From assembly GCF_016906535.1 (NCBI RefSeq), contig NC_057377.1, positions 1,798,001 to 1,862,000 of the forward strand: a stretch of DNA of 64,000 nt, in the 5' to 3' direction. Each line of letters starts with the position of its first letter. The stretch's first letter is position 1. A program made the position numbers and the translations under genes. The stretch is from Rhizoctonia solani. Its lineage: Eukaryota > Basidiomycota > Agaricomycetes > Cantharellales > Ceratobasidiaceae. The notes under the pieces were generated by a model, which worked only from the letters and a program-made list of their open reading frames with translations, was not told where the DNA came from and made no database searches. Below, in pieces: positions 1-11,640 of this stretch.

Positions 1-970
1 TAACTGCTGACGCTCAGATCGGCCAGCGAGTGATGATTGTGCTAGGAGAGAGCACAACCTTATCATAAGAAGGGCAAAGTTCATACGACTCCGCCGTGAC
101 TTTGGACTCCTGCTTTTCGGCGTAGCCCTGTTTTATTCTTGCTTCACTTGTGAATTCGACATGGTTTTGTTGGGGTCGCATTGTGAGGAGTTTATCAAAT
201 TCCCTGCTCTTGGGATCGAAGAAGGGTGGATCATCCAGGGGCCAAGATCGTCGATCACAACAAGAGCCCTGCAAGTGGCTGTGAGTATGAAATACTGGGA
301 GGCACTGACCTTACCGGGAGGGGCCGGTGGTCGAGACCGGTTGGAAATTCAGATCGCTGTTTTGTCCCAGCATCGGGGGACCCGCACCCGTTGGTACGCT
401 GAGACTGGCCACCCAAGTCATTGGCGACTGCTTACACTCCAGCTTTGAGCTTCTCATAGCTACTCTATACTATTGCCTGCTGTCTGTCAGATATATATGA
501 CGTAGCTTGAGTAGCGACTCGGTTGGGTGAGTAGGTCGCGTTTCTATTGGATGTAGCCTCCAGGAATCACCAGCCTAAATTCAGACATCGATTCGGAAGA
601 CAGGTACTTCAAACCCGAACGAACTGGTATCATTTGTACAAAAAGATTGATAAGATACATGCAACCACTGAGAAAGACTGATAGGCTTTAGAACTTGCGG
701 GCTCAGAGTTGAGATGACATGCAACCGCTGACCCATGCTGGTAGGGAAACCGGAGGATGAGTTCCTCCTATCTTCCTGCGGTGAACATGCGGAACAAGAT
801 GCCGGTTGATGTATTTTTTCATTTGTTAACTTTGTTAATACTCTGTCTCAGAGCTATCTGGAAGTCATAAAAAGAAACCACAGGAGAACGACTGTCGTGG
901 ATACGAGTAAGAGCAGTCCAGTCGCTTGGTGGGCGATGTGCAAAACATAAAGGGTTCACTTTCGGCCGGC
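1..970. other. Intergenic, upstream of NLR unit 1
   Basis: I see no convincing gene here; the open frames are short and overlap on both strands. A short block at 271-296 resembles 10329-10355 upstream of NLR unit 3, which suggests this is the eroded 5' flank of the duplicated NLR module. Confidence 0.5.
271..296. repeat. Flanking repeat block, copy 1
   Basis: The core GTGGCTGTGAGT followed by TGAAATACTG is shared with 10329-10355. It lies outside any recognisable gene and is probably a remnant of the segment that was duplicated with the NLR genes. Confidence 0.45.
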
Positions 971-982
971 GACCACGTGGTC
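971..982. promoter_or_regulatory. CACGTG palindrome upstream of NLR unit 1
   Basis: The perfect 12-bp palindrome GACCACGTGGTC centres on an E-box/G-box CACGTG. It lies 399 bp before the ATG of unit 1. Equivalent sites occur at nearly the same distance before units 2 and 3. CACGTG is the classic bHLH binding core; the actual binder is unknown. Confidence 0.5.
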
Positions 983-1372
983 AGACGCTACTTCTGCCCA
1001 ACTTTACCACCTGGAACATCACCATCATCTATTCTCGCTTTTCTGCGCGATGAGCTTTATTGGCAATGACCAGAAGTGCCACAGCGACTGTAATCAAACC
1101 GACCTCGTTTGTGTGTGAGATAAACGAATGACGGGTGTCTGGGCGAATGGCACTGAGTCTGACTGGTATCTCTACTCATGGCGCGAGACGACTAATCATG
1201 TCTACTCAGGACTATCAACCATAGCCTCCGTGCTTCTGGCTACACGCGTTGGGTTGCGATCATGTGGTGCTTTGCAACGTGCACTCCACGTTCCCACCTG
1301 CCATAAACAGCTCGAGCACAAGCGCCCACGGCCGTCCTATTCAACGACCGCGACTACTCAGAGACATCAACA

Positions 1373-2650
1373 ATGGAAAGCAAGGCAAAGTCTAAGCGAG
1401 AGAGTACTCGGCGGTGGATTGGTAGTCAGTCAGGTGGGTGTTTGCGCCAGTCTATGTCGATCTGATCACTACGGCTAACATAGGCGCCACTGTCCATCAG
1501 GTGTTTTGGACCCGGCCAGCGATGACCATGGAGGCACCTCTGGCGAAGAGAACACAACACCCTCCACTAGTCGACTGTCGTTTCGTATCCCGACATTTGA
1601 CCGTCTATCCGGGGCCAAGGGCGGAGCATGGGCTGGACTGCGGGTGTCGCTCAAGACGCTGAGGGAAACTCCCGCCATGTTTGGTCCAGTCGTCTCGGCG
1701 GCAAGTATACTGCTCGACTGCCTGGATACTATTGAGGTGTGTCGGCTATACCTGTATTCCACTACCCCCACCGCTAACGCGTACTTATCATAGGCGATCG
1801 CGCGGAATCAACGCGACTACGAGTATTTGGCGACCGAGCTTGGTGCACTCAGCAAATCCCTAGCGACCACCTATAAGAGAGCTGCACCAGGCTCAGATAG
1901 CGACTGCGTGACTGGGATTGCCAAGTAGGTCGACGGACTAGTTATTCATGTTGCATGATGACTGACAGGATGAAAAGAGCAACCGAACGAGAGGCAAAAG
2001 AAACCGAGAGCAAGACTGAACGGAGGACTGGGAGGCGGATGCTGATGGCGAACGCGGACCAGCAGGACCTAATGAAACGGTGCAAGCGGATAGAGTCGCT
2101 GTTTCGGCAGTTGCAGGTGGGTGCATAGCCAATTATCCATGACCGGGCTCGGCGCTTACGAATGAGCAGACGAATGTTGGGATGAGTACTTGGGCAAACA
2201 CAAACGAACTAGTGGTGGTGCGTACTGCCTGGCATGGGCGAGAGCGAGTGGTGAAGTCTAACTGTCAAGCATAACAGAACTCCAAACTTGCGGTACTAAA
2301 CGCGCAGATGAAGGCAACATACGACCCATAGCTCTCATTGTCGACCAACAGACGGACATGCACCGAAGGCACACGGTTCAGGTACTCCACAAACTCAAGG
2401 GCTGGGTGTATAATACGCGAGGACAAGCAGCATACTGGATGAGCGGTATGACAGGCACCGGCAAGACCACGTTCGCCTGCACGTTCGCCGAGTGGCTCGA
2501 GAGAGAAGCTGCTGGCGCCAAGCTTCTTCTACATGCGGGCCTCTGCCGACTGTCAAGACGTAACTCGGATGATACCTACGGGGGCATACCAGCTCACAGG
2601 GTACCCCGTCCCATTCCAGCTTTGGTCAGCCTCTCGTATACATTATGCTG
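1373..2650 (+). pseudogene. NLR unit 1: truncated NACHT relic
   Basis: This is a decayed copy of the NACHT-WD40 genes that follow. Its promoter region and ATG (1373) align with units 2 and 3, but the basic N-terminal segment has diverged. The helical segment is recognisable (GAWAGLRVSLKTLRETPAMF, then the exon beginning AIARNQRDY, then the RRMLMANADQQDLM exon, then the small TNVGMSTWANTNELV exon), with introns at the same places as in the paralogues. It is broken several times: an in-frame TAG where the others read YDSQLS (about 2328-2330), a 1-bp loss near 2378 and a 2-bp loss near 2505. The P-loop GMTGTGKTT survives at about 2446-2475. Homology stops near 2650, so the rest of the NACHT domain and the whole WD40 region are missing. 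Confidence 0.85.
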
Positions 2651-4050
2651 TTAGTACTGCTCTCACACCCTGTAAACATCCTCCCATTGCATCCTGCAGC
2701 CACATTGCACTATAGAGCTTGGACTTGAAGCTCCATGATCATTTTGTTTATAGTTTTCATTTTATAAAACAGAGTCAAAGTAAAACACCCTGGGCCTAGA
2801 AAACGTTATGGATGGAAAAACTAAGATACGCCGTCGTGGGAGACTAGTAGAGAGAAAAATAAACCGTTTTGTCCAACTTCTGGTGCTTCAGCGAGCGGTT
2901 CCGACTCAGAACTGCAGATACATAGCTGAGATGGAGACATGCTTGGAAATGCCTTCGAACACACCCGAAATGAAACCCGGTCGTCCAAGGTCTCATATGT
3001 GCACCCATCTCGCAGCTGTATACTAATAGCTAGCTCTATGTGCAACTGAACCAGCCGAAGCCCACATCTATGTTGACAATGCAGACGGGGGTTGATCGAA
3101 CCTCTCTTACAAGTGTCGTGCCGTCAGCTCTGATAGATGTGATGTGATAATTCGGGAACCTCTGACTGCGAGGGTACAATGCTTAGCTAACGTCATTCAT
3201 ATTTACCTTTCTGGGGATGAGAGGAAATTGGATTGGAACCAAGCTTGTTTGGCTAATTGGATGTATCACGACAACGCTTCGGGCGGGAGTTGTTTTCGGG
3301 ATCTCTGATACATACGATCGCGCTGGGGAATTTTGATCTTTGACCGTGATGCGAACTACGTTTATATTGTTCTACCACTCAATCAATCACCCAATCAGAC
3401 CTATCGAACCACCGAGTCGAAATGCATCGAGGTTCATGTTTCTGTTCACCTTCGATGTGTGCCGCGGTAGCTCGGGCACTATACCATTGCATGTCCTTGG
3501 AGAGGGAACGCGTGTCATAACTAACCGCGCGTGAGGTTTACCAAAGCAATGCCAGAAGGTTGCGGACGGCGCGTTCAGGTAAGGACTTGTCGTTGATCTG
3601 CAGTTTTTCACCGATTCATCTCAGGCAAACGCTCTTCGCCCGCACGCCATTCCTTGACATGACTTGTTCATGTAGCAATTGCATTGTTTACTGACCATCC
3701 GCTTAGCTAGCAGCTACGAATAGAAACAGACTAATGAGATACGTGTGATTGACCGAGAAAGACTGGTGGGTGTAGGAGACTCACAACTTCATGCACGAGA
3801 CAACTCATCGCCACTGGTTCGGTCAAGTAGACAATATGGCGAATCGGTTCTCCCAGTCATTCTTGTCACGGTGGGTCCATGGTCATGTTACCGAGGCCAC
3901 GAGTATTGTCTGCGTTGTTTTTAGATTCAGATTTATTCTGGATTTAGAAAATACATATATGAATGGCGATAGCAGATTCGAGCGTGTTGGCTCGGTGGAA
4001 ACTGTGTGGAAAGCCAATACCTGCCAATACCGGTGTTTTGGGGCTGTCGG
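2651..4050. other. Intergenic between NLR units 1 and 2
   Basis: No supported gene. The stretch contains the flanking repeat block at 3163-3210, shared with 10369-10418, and the start of the conserved NLR 5' flank. The longest open frames have no recognisable family signature and conflict on the two strands. Confidence 0.5.
3163..3210. repeat. Flanking repeat block, NLR unit 2 side
   Basis: This 48-bp block (starting TGACTGCGAGGGTACA and containing AACGTCATTCA) matches 10369-10418 with few differences. It lies about 1.28 kb before the ATG of unit 2, versus about 1.66 kb for its partner before unit 3, so the duplicated segment includes intergenic DNA. Confidence 0.6.
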
Positions 4051-4060
4051 CCACGTGGTC
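4051..4060. promoter_or_regulatory. CACGTG palindrome upstream of NLR unit 2
   Basis: CCACGTGG sits inside a conserved stretch (CTGTCGGCCACGTGGTCTGC) 392 bp before the ATG at 4444. The surrounding bases are shared with the equivalent sites of units 1 and 3. Confidence 0.55.
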
Positions 4061-4380
4061 TGCCACTCTTTCCGCCCGACCTTGCCGTTTAAAGTTGTCC
4101 AGACCCAACTTTGGTTTCTCTGCGTTATAGGTGCTATCGAATATCGCCAAAACTGCTATGATGACTGTACCTATGTGTGTCGTCGATGATTTCGGGACAT
4201 TTGGACGATCGCTAGGTGGATGACGGTGAGTCTGACTGGGGTGGTCTCTGCGCACAGTGTCGAGGCATGCTGACCACATCAGACCAATTGCATAAAGAGC
4301 GAGTTTATGTGCTTCCAGGTGTGGTGATCATGTTCTGTGAATACGGCAGGTTGCAACGTGCAGGCCACGCCCCCTCTTGC

Positions 4381-4390
4381 TATAAACGAT
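4381..4390 (+). promoter_or_regulatory. TATA box of NLR unit 2
   Basis: TATAAACGAT lies 63 bp before the ATG. It is preceded by the conserved GCAACGTGCAG block and followed by CCAACGACGACGAA just before the start. Unit 3 has the same element at the same distance. Confidence 0.6.
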
Positions 4391-4443
4391 CCAAGGACAA
4401 GCGCTCACTGTCAGTCCATCCAACGACGACGAACACTCGAAAA

Positions 4444-7400
4444 ATGTCGACGAGGAACAACAGGTCAAGAAACAAGAAAGGAAAAGTTCGACGATGGCTG
4501 GATGGACTCCTCTGTGTGTCGTCGCCCGTCTCATCGCCCGAGTCATCGCCCGCTCCGTCTGCTCATCGAGGCTCGACCTCACATCGACCACTCGCTTCGG
4601 AACCAGCCAGCAGCGGTCAGAACACCGAACCCAGTAGACAGGACGTCATTCCATTAACCAACGAGCCTCGCCTCGCTGGGCCATCCGACTCTCTCCCTGT
4701 GCCTTCTGCCCTTAGCGCTGAACCCCAAATCCCTACACCGGTTTCGCCAAGGGCCCATACTCCTGTTCCTGGCTCTACTGCCAAAGTGGATGGAGCCAAG
4801 GGCACCGAGTCCGGCTCGCCCTCATCGACGCCAAACCCCGAGCTGGTCGACGATCAATCTCACGCAGTCCACGAGGCGGCCCCAGCTACTACCACGGCAG
4901 AACCAGCGGAAGCCACGAACAAAACATGGGCGGGGCTACCTGAATCGCTCAGGAAGTTGATGAGCGTGGCTGGGTTGATTCCCTCGGTTGGGGATGCTGC
5001 TAGAGTGCTTCTAGACTGCGTGGACACGACCGAGGTACGTCAAAGCGACACTCTGATGAGATGCTTATCAAACACGACTATATAGGTGGCTGTCGACAAC
5101 AAGCAAGACTACGAAGATCTGGCAACGGAGCTCACCGCGCTAAGCAACACCCTGGCCCAGCAGATCGAGGGCATGGGATCGGAAGCAGTGTCGAAGTGTG
5201 TGTCTGGCGTTGCTCAGTACGTGTCAACTACTACAGCATATGCCTTGGCTGACCGAGAGACCAGCGGGATCGAGAAGCAGGCGAAAGAGATCAAGAAGAA
5301 GAAAGAAAGAGGAACAGCAAGGCCACTGTTGGAGGCGAGCTCGGACGAGAAAGATGTGATACGGCACTATCGTCGAATCGAGTCGCTGTTTCGGCAGCTA
5401 CAGGTCAGTATCCATGCCGTCATTGGAGACTTTAGCGTATGCTGATACGATGATAGGCGAACCTGAGCATGAATACCTGGAGTGTCGCAAACGATCTGAT
5501 GGTGGTATGTGTGACACTTCCTGAGACGCCCATATACTCAAAGTGTGAGCCGGACAGAACACGCGGCTGGAGGGCCTAGGACCAGAGAGGCAGGCTGCAT
5601 ACGACTCGGCGCTCTCGGAAACCGTCGGCAGGCGCACATGTACCGAAGGCACGCGCACCAAAGTCCTATCTGACCTCGTACAATGGGCACACGACAAGAA
5701 CGCACCTGCGATATACTGGATGAACGGCATGGCGGGCACGGGCAAGACGACGATCGCATACTCATTCGCGGAATGGCTGAAGCAACACGAGCTACTGGCG
5801 GGGAGCTTCTTCTGCACTCGGACGTCGGCTGCGTGCCGGGACGTGGCGAAGATCGTACCGACGGTGGTGTACCAGCTGGCGCGGTACTCGGCGACATTCC
5901 AATCGATACTATACGACATTCTGAATGCAGATCCTGACGCCGGGTCAAAGAGCATACCAAAGCAATTCGAGGCGCTACTGAAAGAGGCGTTGCAGAAGAC
6001 AGTGGAAAAGGGCAAAGGTGATGCACTCGACAACCTGGTGGTAGTGATCGATGCGCTGGACGAATGCGAAGACCAGAGGGGCGTAGAGACCATAGTCGAC
6101 ATGCTGTTCCGTTACGCGCCTCACCTAAGGCTCAAGTTCTTTGTTACCAGTCGACCGGAGCCTGGGATATACACCAAAATGACGGCGAATGTTGGGCTTC
6201 GGGGAGGGATGGTGCTACATGACATCGAGAAGTCGCTTGTGAGCAAAGACATCAAGCTGTACCTGGAGCAAGAACTGGCACGCATCCCGGTTGATATTTC
6301 CGACATGGACCTTGAGGGGCTTGTGGATCGGTCGGGAGCGCTGTTCATCTATGCAGCCACACTCGTCCGGTATATTCGCACCTTGAAGGTCGACCCGTAC
6401 GATCGCCTACAAGCAATACTTCACTCGACTCCGGGGGCCGATCAGGAGCACGCACACATTGATGAGCTATACACAACAATACTAAAGTCGGCATTGGAAG
6501 ACAAGGACCTGGGCGAACCGGACAAGGAAAGAATCCGAGCGGTGCTACGTACGGTGCTTATGGCCCAAGAGCCGATCGGTGTGGAGACCATAGCGCTGCT
6601 AGCCGGGATCGACGGCTCGAGGCGTGTGGAGTACGCGCTCTTGCCGCTCCGGTCGGTGCTGCATCAGTCCGAGTCGACGGGCCTTGTGTCCACGCTGCAT
6701 GCATCGTTCCCAGACTTCATGTTCAGCCCTACCCGATCGGGGTCATACTTCTGCGACATGGACAAACATAGCCCCGGAATGGCCCATCGATGCTTTGCAG
6801 TGATGAAGGACCAGCTGCGGTTCAACATATGCGACCTGCCTTCTTCGTTCATAGCCGATGAAAACGTCGACAACTTGCAAGACCGGATCGAACACCGGAT
6901 CTCGCCGTCACTGGCATATGTGTGTCGGTACTGGGCCAGTCATGTCAGCGTTGCAACTGCGAACGACAACCTACTGGAGGACCTAAGTGTGTTCCTATCG
7001 GAGCGGCTGCTGTTCTGGATGGAGGTCATGAGCCTGCGGCGTGAGCTGTTGGCAGGGATCGAAGGATTTCTGGCGCTGAAGCAGTGGCTGAGGGTGAGTG
7101 GGTCAACGCTTTCCGATACAGTGACTGATATAGCAGTACATAAGAAAACGAATCGTCAAACATCCAAGGTGGCGATACTGATCGAGGACGCCAGCAACTT
7201 CTACACCAGCTATGCCTCCAGCCCAGCGTGTCGTTGCACGCCGCACATCTACATCTCATGCCTTCCGTTCTGTCCTCGGTCGAGCACGGTGTACAAGCAG
7301 TACTGGCCCCGGATGCAAGGGCTGGTGGAGCTGAAGGGCAGTTTGATGGACCGCAGAGAGACAGCCGCACTGGCCACCTGGAACATTCGCTCGCCAGTAA

Positions 7401-9052
7401 TGTCGGTGGCGTACTCAGGGGATAGCAGCCGAGTTGCAGTCGGATGCGGAGACGGAACAGTGAGCATACGGAACGCATACGATGGCACGCTGCTTGTTGG
7501 GCCCTGGAATGCTCACACTGATGTTGTTGGTTCGGTTGTGTTCTCGGCTGATGGCAGACTTGTTGCCTCGGGGTCACCTGATCGCACCATTGGGGTATGG
7601 GACGTGCGCACTGGCGCTCCTGTTGCCGGCCCATTCCGCGGCCACACCGACGTTGTCAAGTCGGTTTCGTTCTCACCCGACAGCAAGCGCATAGTCTCTG
7701 GCTCCGGCGACAACACCGTTTGTATATGGGACACAGCCGATAGTACACTGCTTGTGGGCCCATTGCACGGTCATACCGGCTCAGTCAACTCCGTGACGTA
7801 CTCACCCGACGGCACACTCATTGCCTCTGCCTCCAGCGACAAGACTATCCGACTGTGGCGCTCGGACGACGGCACTCCTGCTGGTTTCCCACTTCAAGGT
7901 CACACCCGCTCTGTCTGGTCCGTTACGTTCACTCCCGATGGCACTCGACTTGTCAGTGGGTCATACGACGGGACCGTTCGTGTGTGGAGGGTGTCGGATG
8001 GGTCGTCTGTCGCCACTCCATTTCAGGGTCATTCAGGTCCCGTCAACTCGGTGGCAGTGTCGCCTGATGGCATGCTTGTTGCATGTGGGTCTGACGATCG
8101 TACCGTGCGAGTGTGGAGGATCAGCGATGGTTCACTTGCTGCCGGTCCATTTGTTGGCCATACTGGTTGGATTGGGTCAGTTGGGTACTCACCGGATTGG
8201 ACGCAAGTCATCTCTGGCTCTGGTGATCAGACCGTTCGTGTTTGGAATGTGCGCGAAGGCATGATGTCCCCCGCCTCTTCAGAAGTTTCTCTATCAGATA
8301 TCACATCCCTCTCTTTCTCGCCTGATGGCGCTCATGTGTTGACAGTGTCGCGCAAGGGCGAGATGCGCATGTGGGATGTCTCGAGTGGCATATCCCAGCC
8401 AGCGTCACCCGATACCCAGCTTCCTCACCCCCCATCCGATGTAGCATCTCCCGATAGGTCCTACACTGCTGAAACTGATACGGATGGATGGCTAGTACAG
8501 GTTGTGCGCACGGACGACAAGTCTGTGGCTGCTGGGCCGTTTGATCGCACCCCTCGAGTATGGCAGTTCTCTCACGACAGTACCTGCGTCATCGTGGGCT
8601 TTGAGGATGGCAAGATTGAGGGGATATGTCTGCAGACTGGGCAGACTGTGTTCCAGTTGCGCTCTGATAACGACGACTATGTTGACCTGATTGCAGAGTG
8701 GCCCGATCGTTCCCTTCTTGCCTCTGTTGACGATACTGAGTACAACAGTCCCAGCCTACGAATCTGGAGCATGGCTGGACCGACACTCTGCTTTCGAACC
8801 TCAGACAATCCCCCTCTCGATCCAGGGCCAGGTCAGACACTCTCCGGACTTTACGACCAATGCCATATCGACAGTGATGGGTGGATGGTGAATAGAAGCA
8901 ATGACCTGCTGCTGTGGCTTCCGTCAGAGATAGCTGCTGCAGCACTTTCGCCATTCGCATCAGTTATTGTCACAAGGTCAGGGACACTGCAAGTACCGAA
9001 GCAGATGCTGGTAGCAGGGGATCAGTGGCACCAATGCTATGTACAGCGCTGA
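4444..9052 (+). CDS. NLR unit 2: intact NACHT-WD40 protein
   Basis: This is a fungal STAND/NLR protein of the HET-E-like NACHT-WD40 class, a signalling ATPase linked to non-self recognition and cell death. Proposed exons are 4444-5034, 5086-5216, 5265-5403, 5457-5504, 5558-7093 and 7145-9052, giving about 1450 aa. Residues 1-30 are basic and conserved with unit 3 (KKGKVRRWLDGLLCVSS); a Ser/Pro-rich linker follows. A helical bundle spans about residues 155-303 and resembles MLKL/HeLo-like N-terminal domains (inference). The NACHT domain has P-loop GMAGTGKTT (about 360-368) and Walker B VVVIDALDE (about 465). At least eight WD40 repeats run from about residue 900 to 1230, then a degenerate C-terminal region. 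The start is supported by the paralogue and the TATA spacing. The intron at 7094-7144 is 51 nt and stop-free, so retention would not break the frame. All key motifs are intact. Confidence 0.85.
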
Positions 9053-10328
9053 ATCCTTTGTTCTGTGGGTTTTCTTCGTTTGACATTGAAAGCACATCCA
9101 ACGTTTGGAATGGTCGTAGATCTGATACTCGAGCGTGTGTTGTATGTATTTATCATTAGCATCAATTCAATCATGAATTGTACAAACATTCCAGCCCGTA
9201 ACACTTTCTCTTGCCTGGCGTAATTTGCACCTGGAAGGGTTTGCAAAAGTGGGACAAACCAACACTCAATCACCGTGTCAAACCTGCCTATCGATCTCGC
9301 TCTATGTGCACCAACTACGAGATTCAATTCCAAGGAGAACACGTTATACCACATGTCTTCACGATAAGTGCAAGACTGTCCAGGTCAAAGCATGGTGAAG
9401 CATATAGTCCTATACCGAAAATTTACCTCGTTTGGAGAAGGCACTGTACTTCAAATTCACGTTCCACATATAATATTTTTGTGTCAGGAATAACAAGAGA
9501 GAAAGCGTCCGAATATGCGTCAGCGAGGTAGAGTGATCACATCATTAAATTTACACAGTATCGCACCATATGTAGACGAGCAACTAAAGTTCGAGTAACT
9601 TACTTGAAAATCGCCAATTTCAGTAGGCTTTGAACTACTAGTGAACTAGTCAGTGGGTATGATCTAGCATAATTGTTAAAAATGAGTATGACTCATGTCG
9701 CCTCTTGCCCCACATCTCACGGAAAGGCGCGTACGGCTTTTGTCTTCCCAGCATCTTGTCCTCCCAAACGATCAGATGTATGCTTGTACATTCGTGTTCA
9801 CACTGATATCGATTTGCGGAGGTGTCCCTGCGTTGTGTATAACTAGTTCACCGATACGTCTAGATCTCCGGTATCATTTTATTTCTCGTCACACATGTTC
9901 TTCATTCAAGCTAATGCACTCACCCCATATCTGCAAATTTATCCTGATACTAGCTGGGTTTGTATATACTTCAACAAGGTGAGACTGAAAGCATCGTTGA
10001 GATTGGGTACAAACTCAGTCTCATTACTCATCTTTCGGTATACCATTCGGTCACCTCCGCCAGAGCGGCCTTGATATCGAGTTGACTACAAATACATAAC
10101 CGGTCCTACATATGAACCAGGGAACACCTTGGTCAGACTCCAGGCCCACATAGCATCGCCATTGGGTACTCTGGAGCACTACTAAGAGCTCTATGGTAGC
10201 CCTAGGCTTATGCGTGCTTCAGCAAATCAGATCCCTGCTGGGCGGAACTAATCCTGTTCTGCTGGTGGCCGAAGCACCAAACAAAGTATGATCGAGGGAC
10301 CGGGGCTGCTGATCGGGAGTGGAGCTCC

Positions 10329-10355
10329 GCAGGTGGCTGTGAGTGTGAAATACTG
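10329..10355. repeat. Flanking repeat block, copy 2
   Basis: Partner of the block at 271-296; both contain GTGGCTGTGAGT and TGAAATACTG. Probably part of the duplicated NLR flank. Confidence 0.45.
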
Positions 10356-10368
10356 AGTCAAGAGTGAA

Positions 10369-10418
10369 TGACTGCGAGGGTACAGTATGGTACTTGGCCA
10401 ACGTCATTCACACTTGCC
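10369..10418. repeat. Flanking repeat block, NLR unit 3 side
   Basis: Partner of the block at 3163-3210, with small indels. It marks the 5' extent of the segment duplicated between units 2 and 3. Confidence 0.6.
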
Positions 10419-11630
10419 TTTTGGGTGTATATTTATCGAATCCTGGCTCGTGGGAATGATTTGACCTGTTTTACGACCAAAGTCTGCTATGCGACCAGTC
10501 TCCGGGATCATCGACGGATGAGACCTTACCCAACAGCTTTCGTACTCGACCTCCATAACGATCGTTCTATCGTATAACCAGTCAGTCAATTGGAGGCGTC
10601 AAGCAACTCGTACCAAGTTCGGGCGTGCTGAAGGCCGTGCTCCCATCCATGTCCGATTCTATGCCTTGCTGGCTCGGATAGCCTACCAGCACACAGTCTC
10701 AAAATGAGTACCCAAGTTGAGCCTAGCCTTGACTGAGACTCGTGGAAGCGACGTAATACACTTGTGGAAACTTGGGAGCGCGCTCACGTAAAGACGCCTG
10801 CTTTCATCTATTACAGTTTTCGACCTGCAGATTAGGGTCCGTCGATCGCAAATAACCACTCCCGATCGGCACTTTTTGCTCAACATACTACGTTTATATC
10901 ACACCTACACTGTTTCTCCGATTCTCGGACAGCGGTTGATAGTGCGAGGACCATTGACCGGGGACCACTGAAAACCTGAGATTCTATGTTATTCTCCTGC
11001 CGAGTACGCGGGTGCTTGCGATTATTACCGACAGGATTAGTCATGTAAGTGATCGACATGCCGCTTTTCATTTCGACTTGGTCCATCCTATACCTTGTGC
11101 TTGGTGCTGTGGTCCATCATGGGTCAGATGTGCGTGGCGCGGGAGTTGGAAGGACGACTCGGCTGGGCCGGCGACTCGCGTTTCTGCTTGACATTGCTCA
11201 GTATCGTTTGTCTGCCGTATGTAGCGACCCAGCATAGAGATGTGCAGTGCGAGCGGGGCAGTGGAGCATGGTATGAGCTGTATGAAAGAACCGATGGTAT
11301 GTATGTGATGGGCCCAGAAAGTCCGATGGACCTTGAGGCATCAGGTTTATTCCTGAGATGGTGTGTGGCTACTCGTTTGTTCTGGTAGACAATCTGACGA
11401 TTGGGTTTTCCCGATCACGTGTGGCCCCGGTGAACCCGCGGAATGTGAGAGCGAAGCCATGACTTGTATTTATTTTTATTCTTATGTATGATTATTTCGA
11501 CTTGGGCGTTACCTTTCATATGAGATGGAAAATGCACACAAGAGCGGCAATGGCAGACGGGAGCGAAGTTGGTCGGGGTCACTCGGTGGCAAATGGACGG
11601 AAGACCAATAGCTTGAGTTTGAGGCTGTCG

Positions 11631-11640
11631 ACCACGTGGT
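11631..11640. promoter_or_regulatory. CACGTG palindrome upstream of NLR unit 3
   Basis: The sequence CTGTCGACCACGTGGTCGGC holds the palindrome GACCACGTGGTC with CACGTG at 11633-11638. It lies 391 bp before the ATG at 12024, in nearly the same context as at unit 2. Confidence 0.55.

Larger units (their letters stand above)
9053..11630. other. Intergenic between NLR units 2 and 3
   Basis: About 2.6 kb without a supported gene. It holds the repeat blocks 10329-10355 and 10369-10418, which also occur upstream of the earlier units. The open frames (for example near 9700-9980 and 11050-11390) show no family signature and no plausible exon linkage. Confidence 0.5.

Noticed and set aside
3791..4279. 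132-codon (+) and 111-codon (-) frames before NLR unit 2
   Set aside because: They run through the conserved NLR promoter block and overlap each other; no homologous frames are kept in the equivalent region of unit 3.
7026..8264. Long open frames on other frames and strands across the WD40 repeats
   Set aside because: They are by-products of the GC-rich repeat codons; equivalent frames recur at each paralogue.
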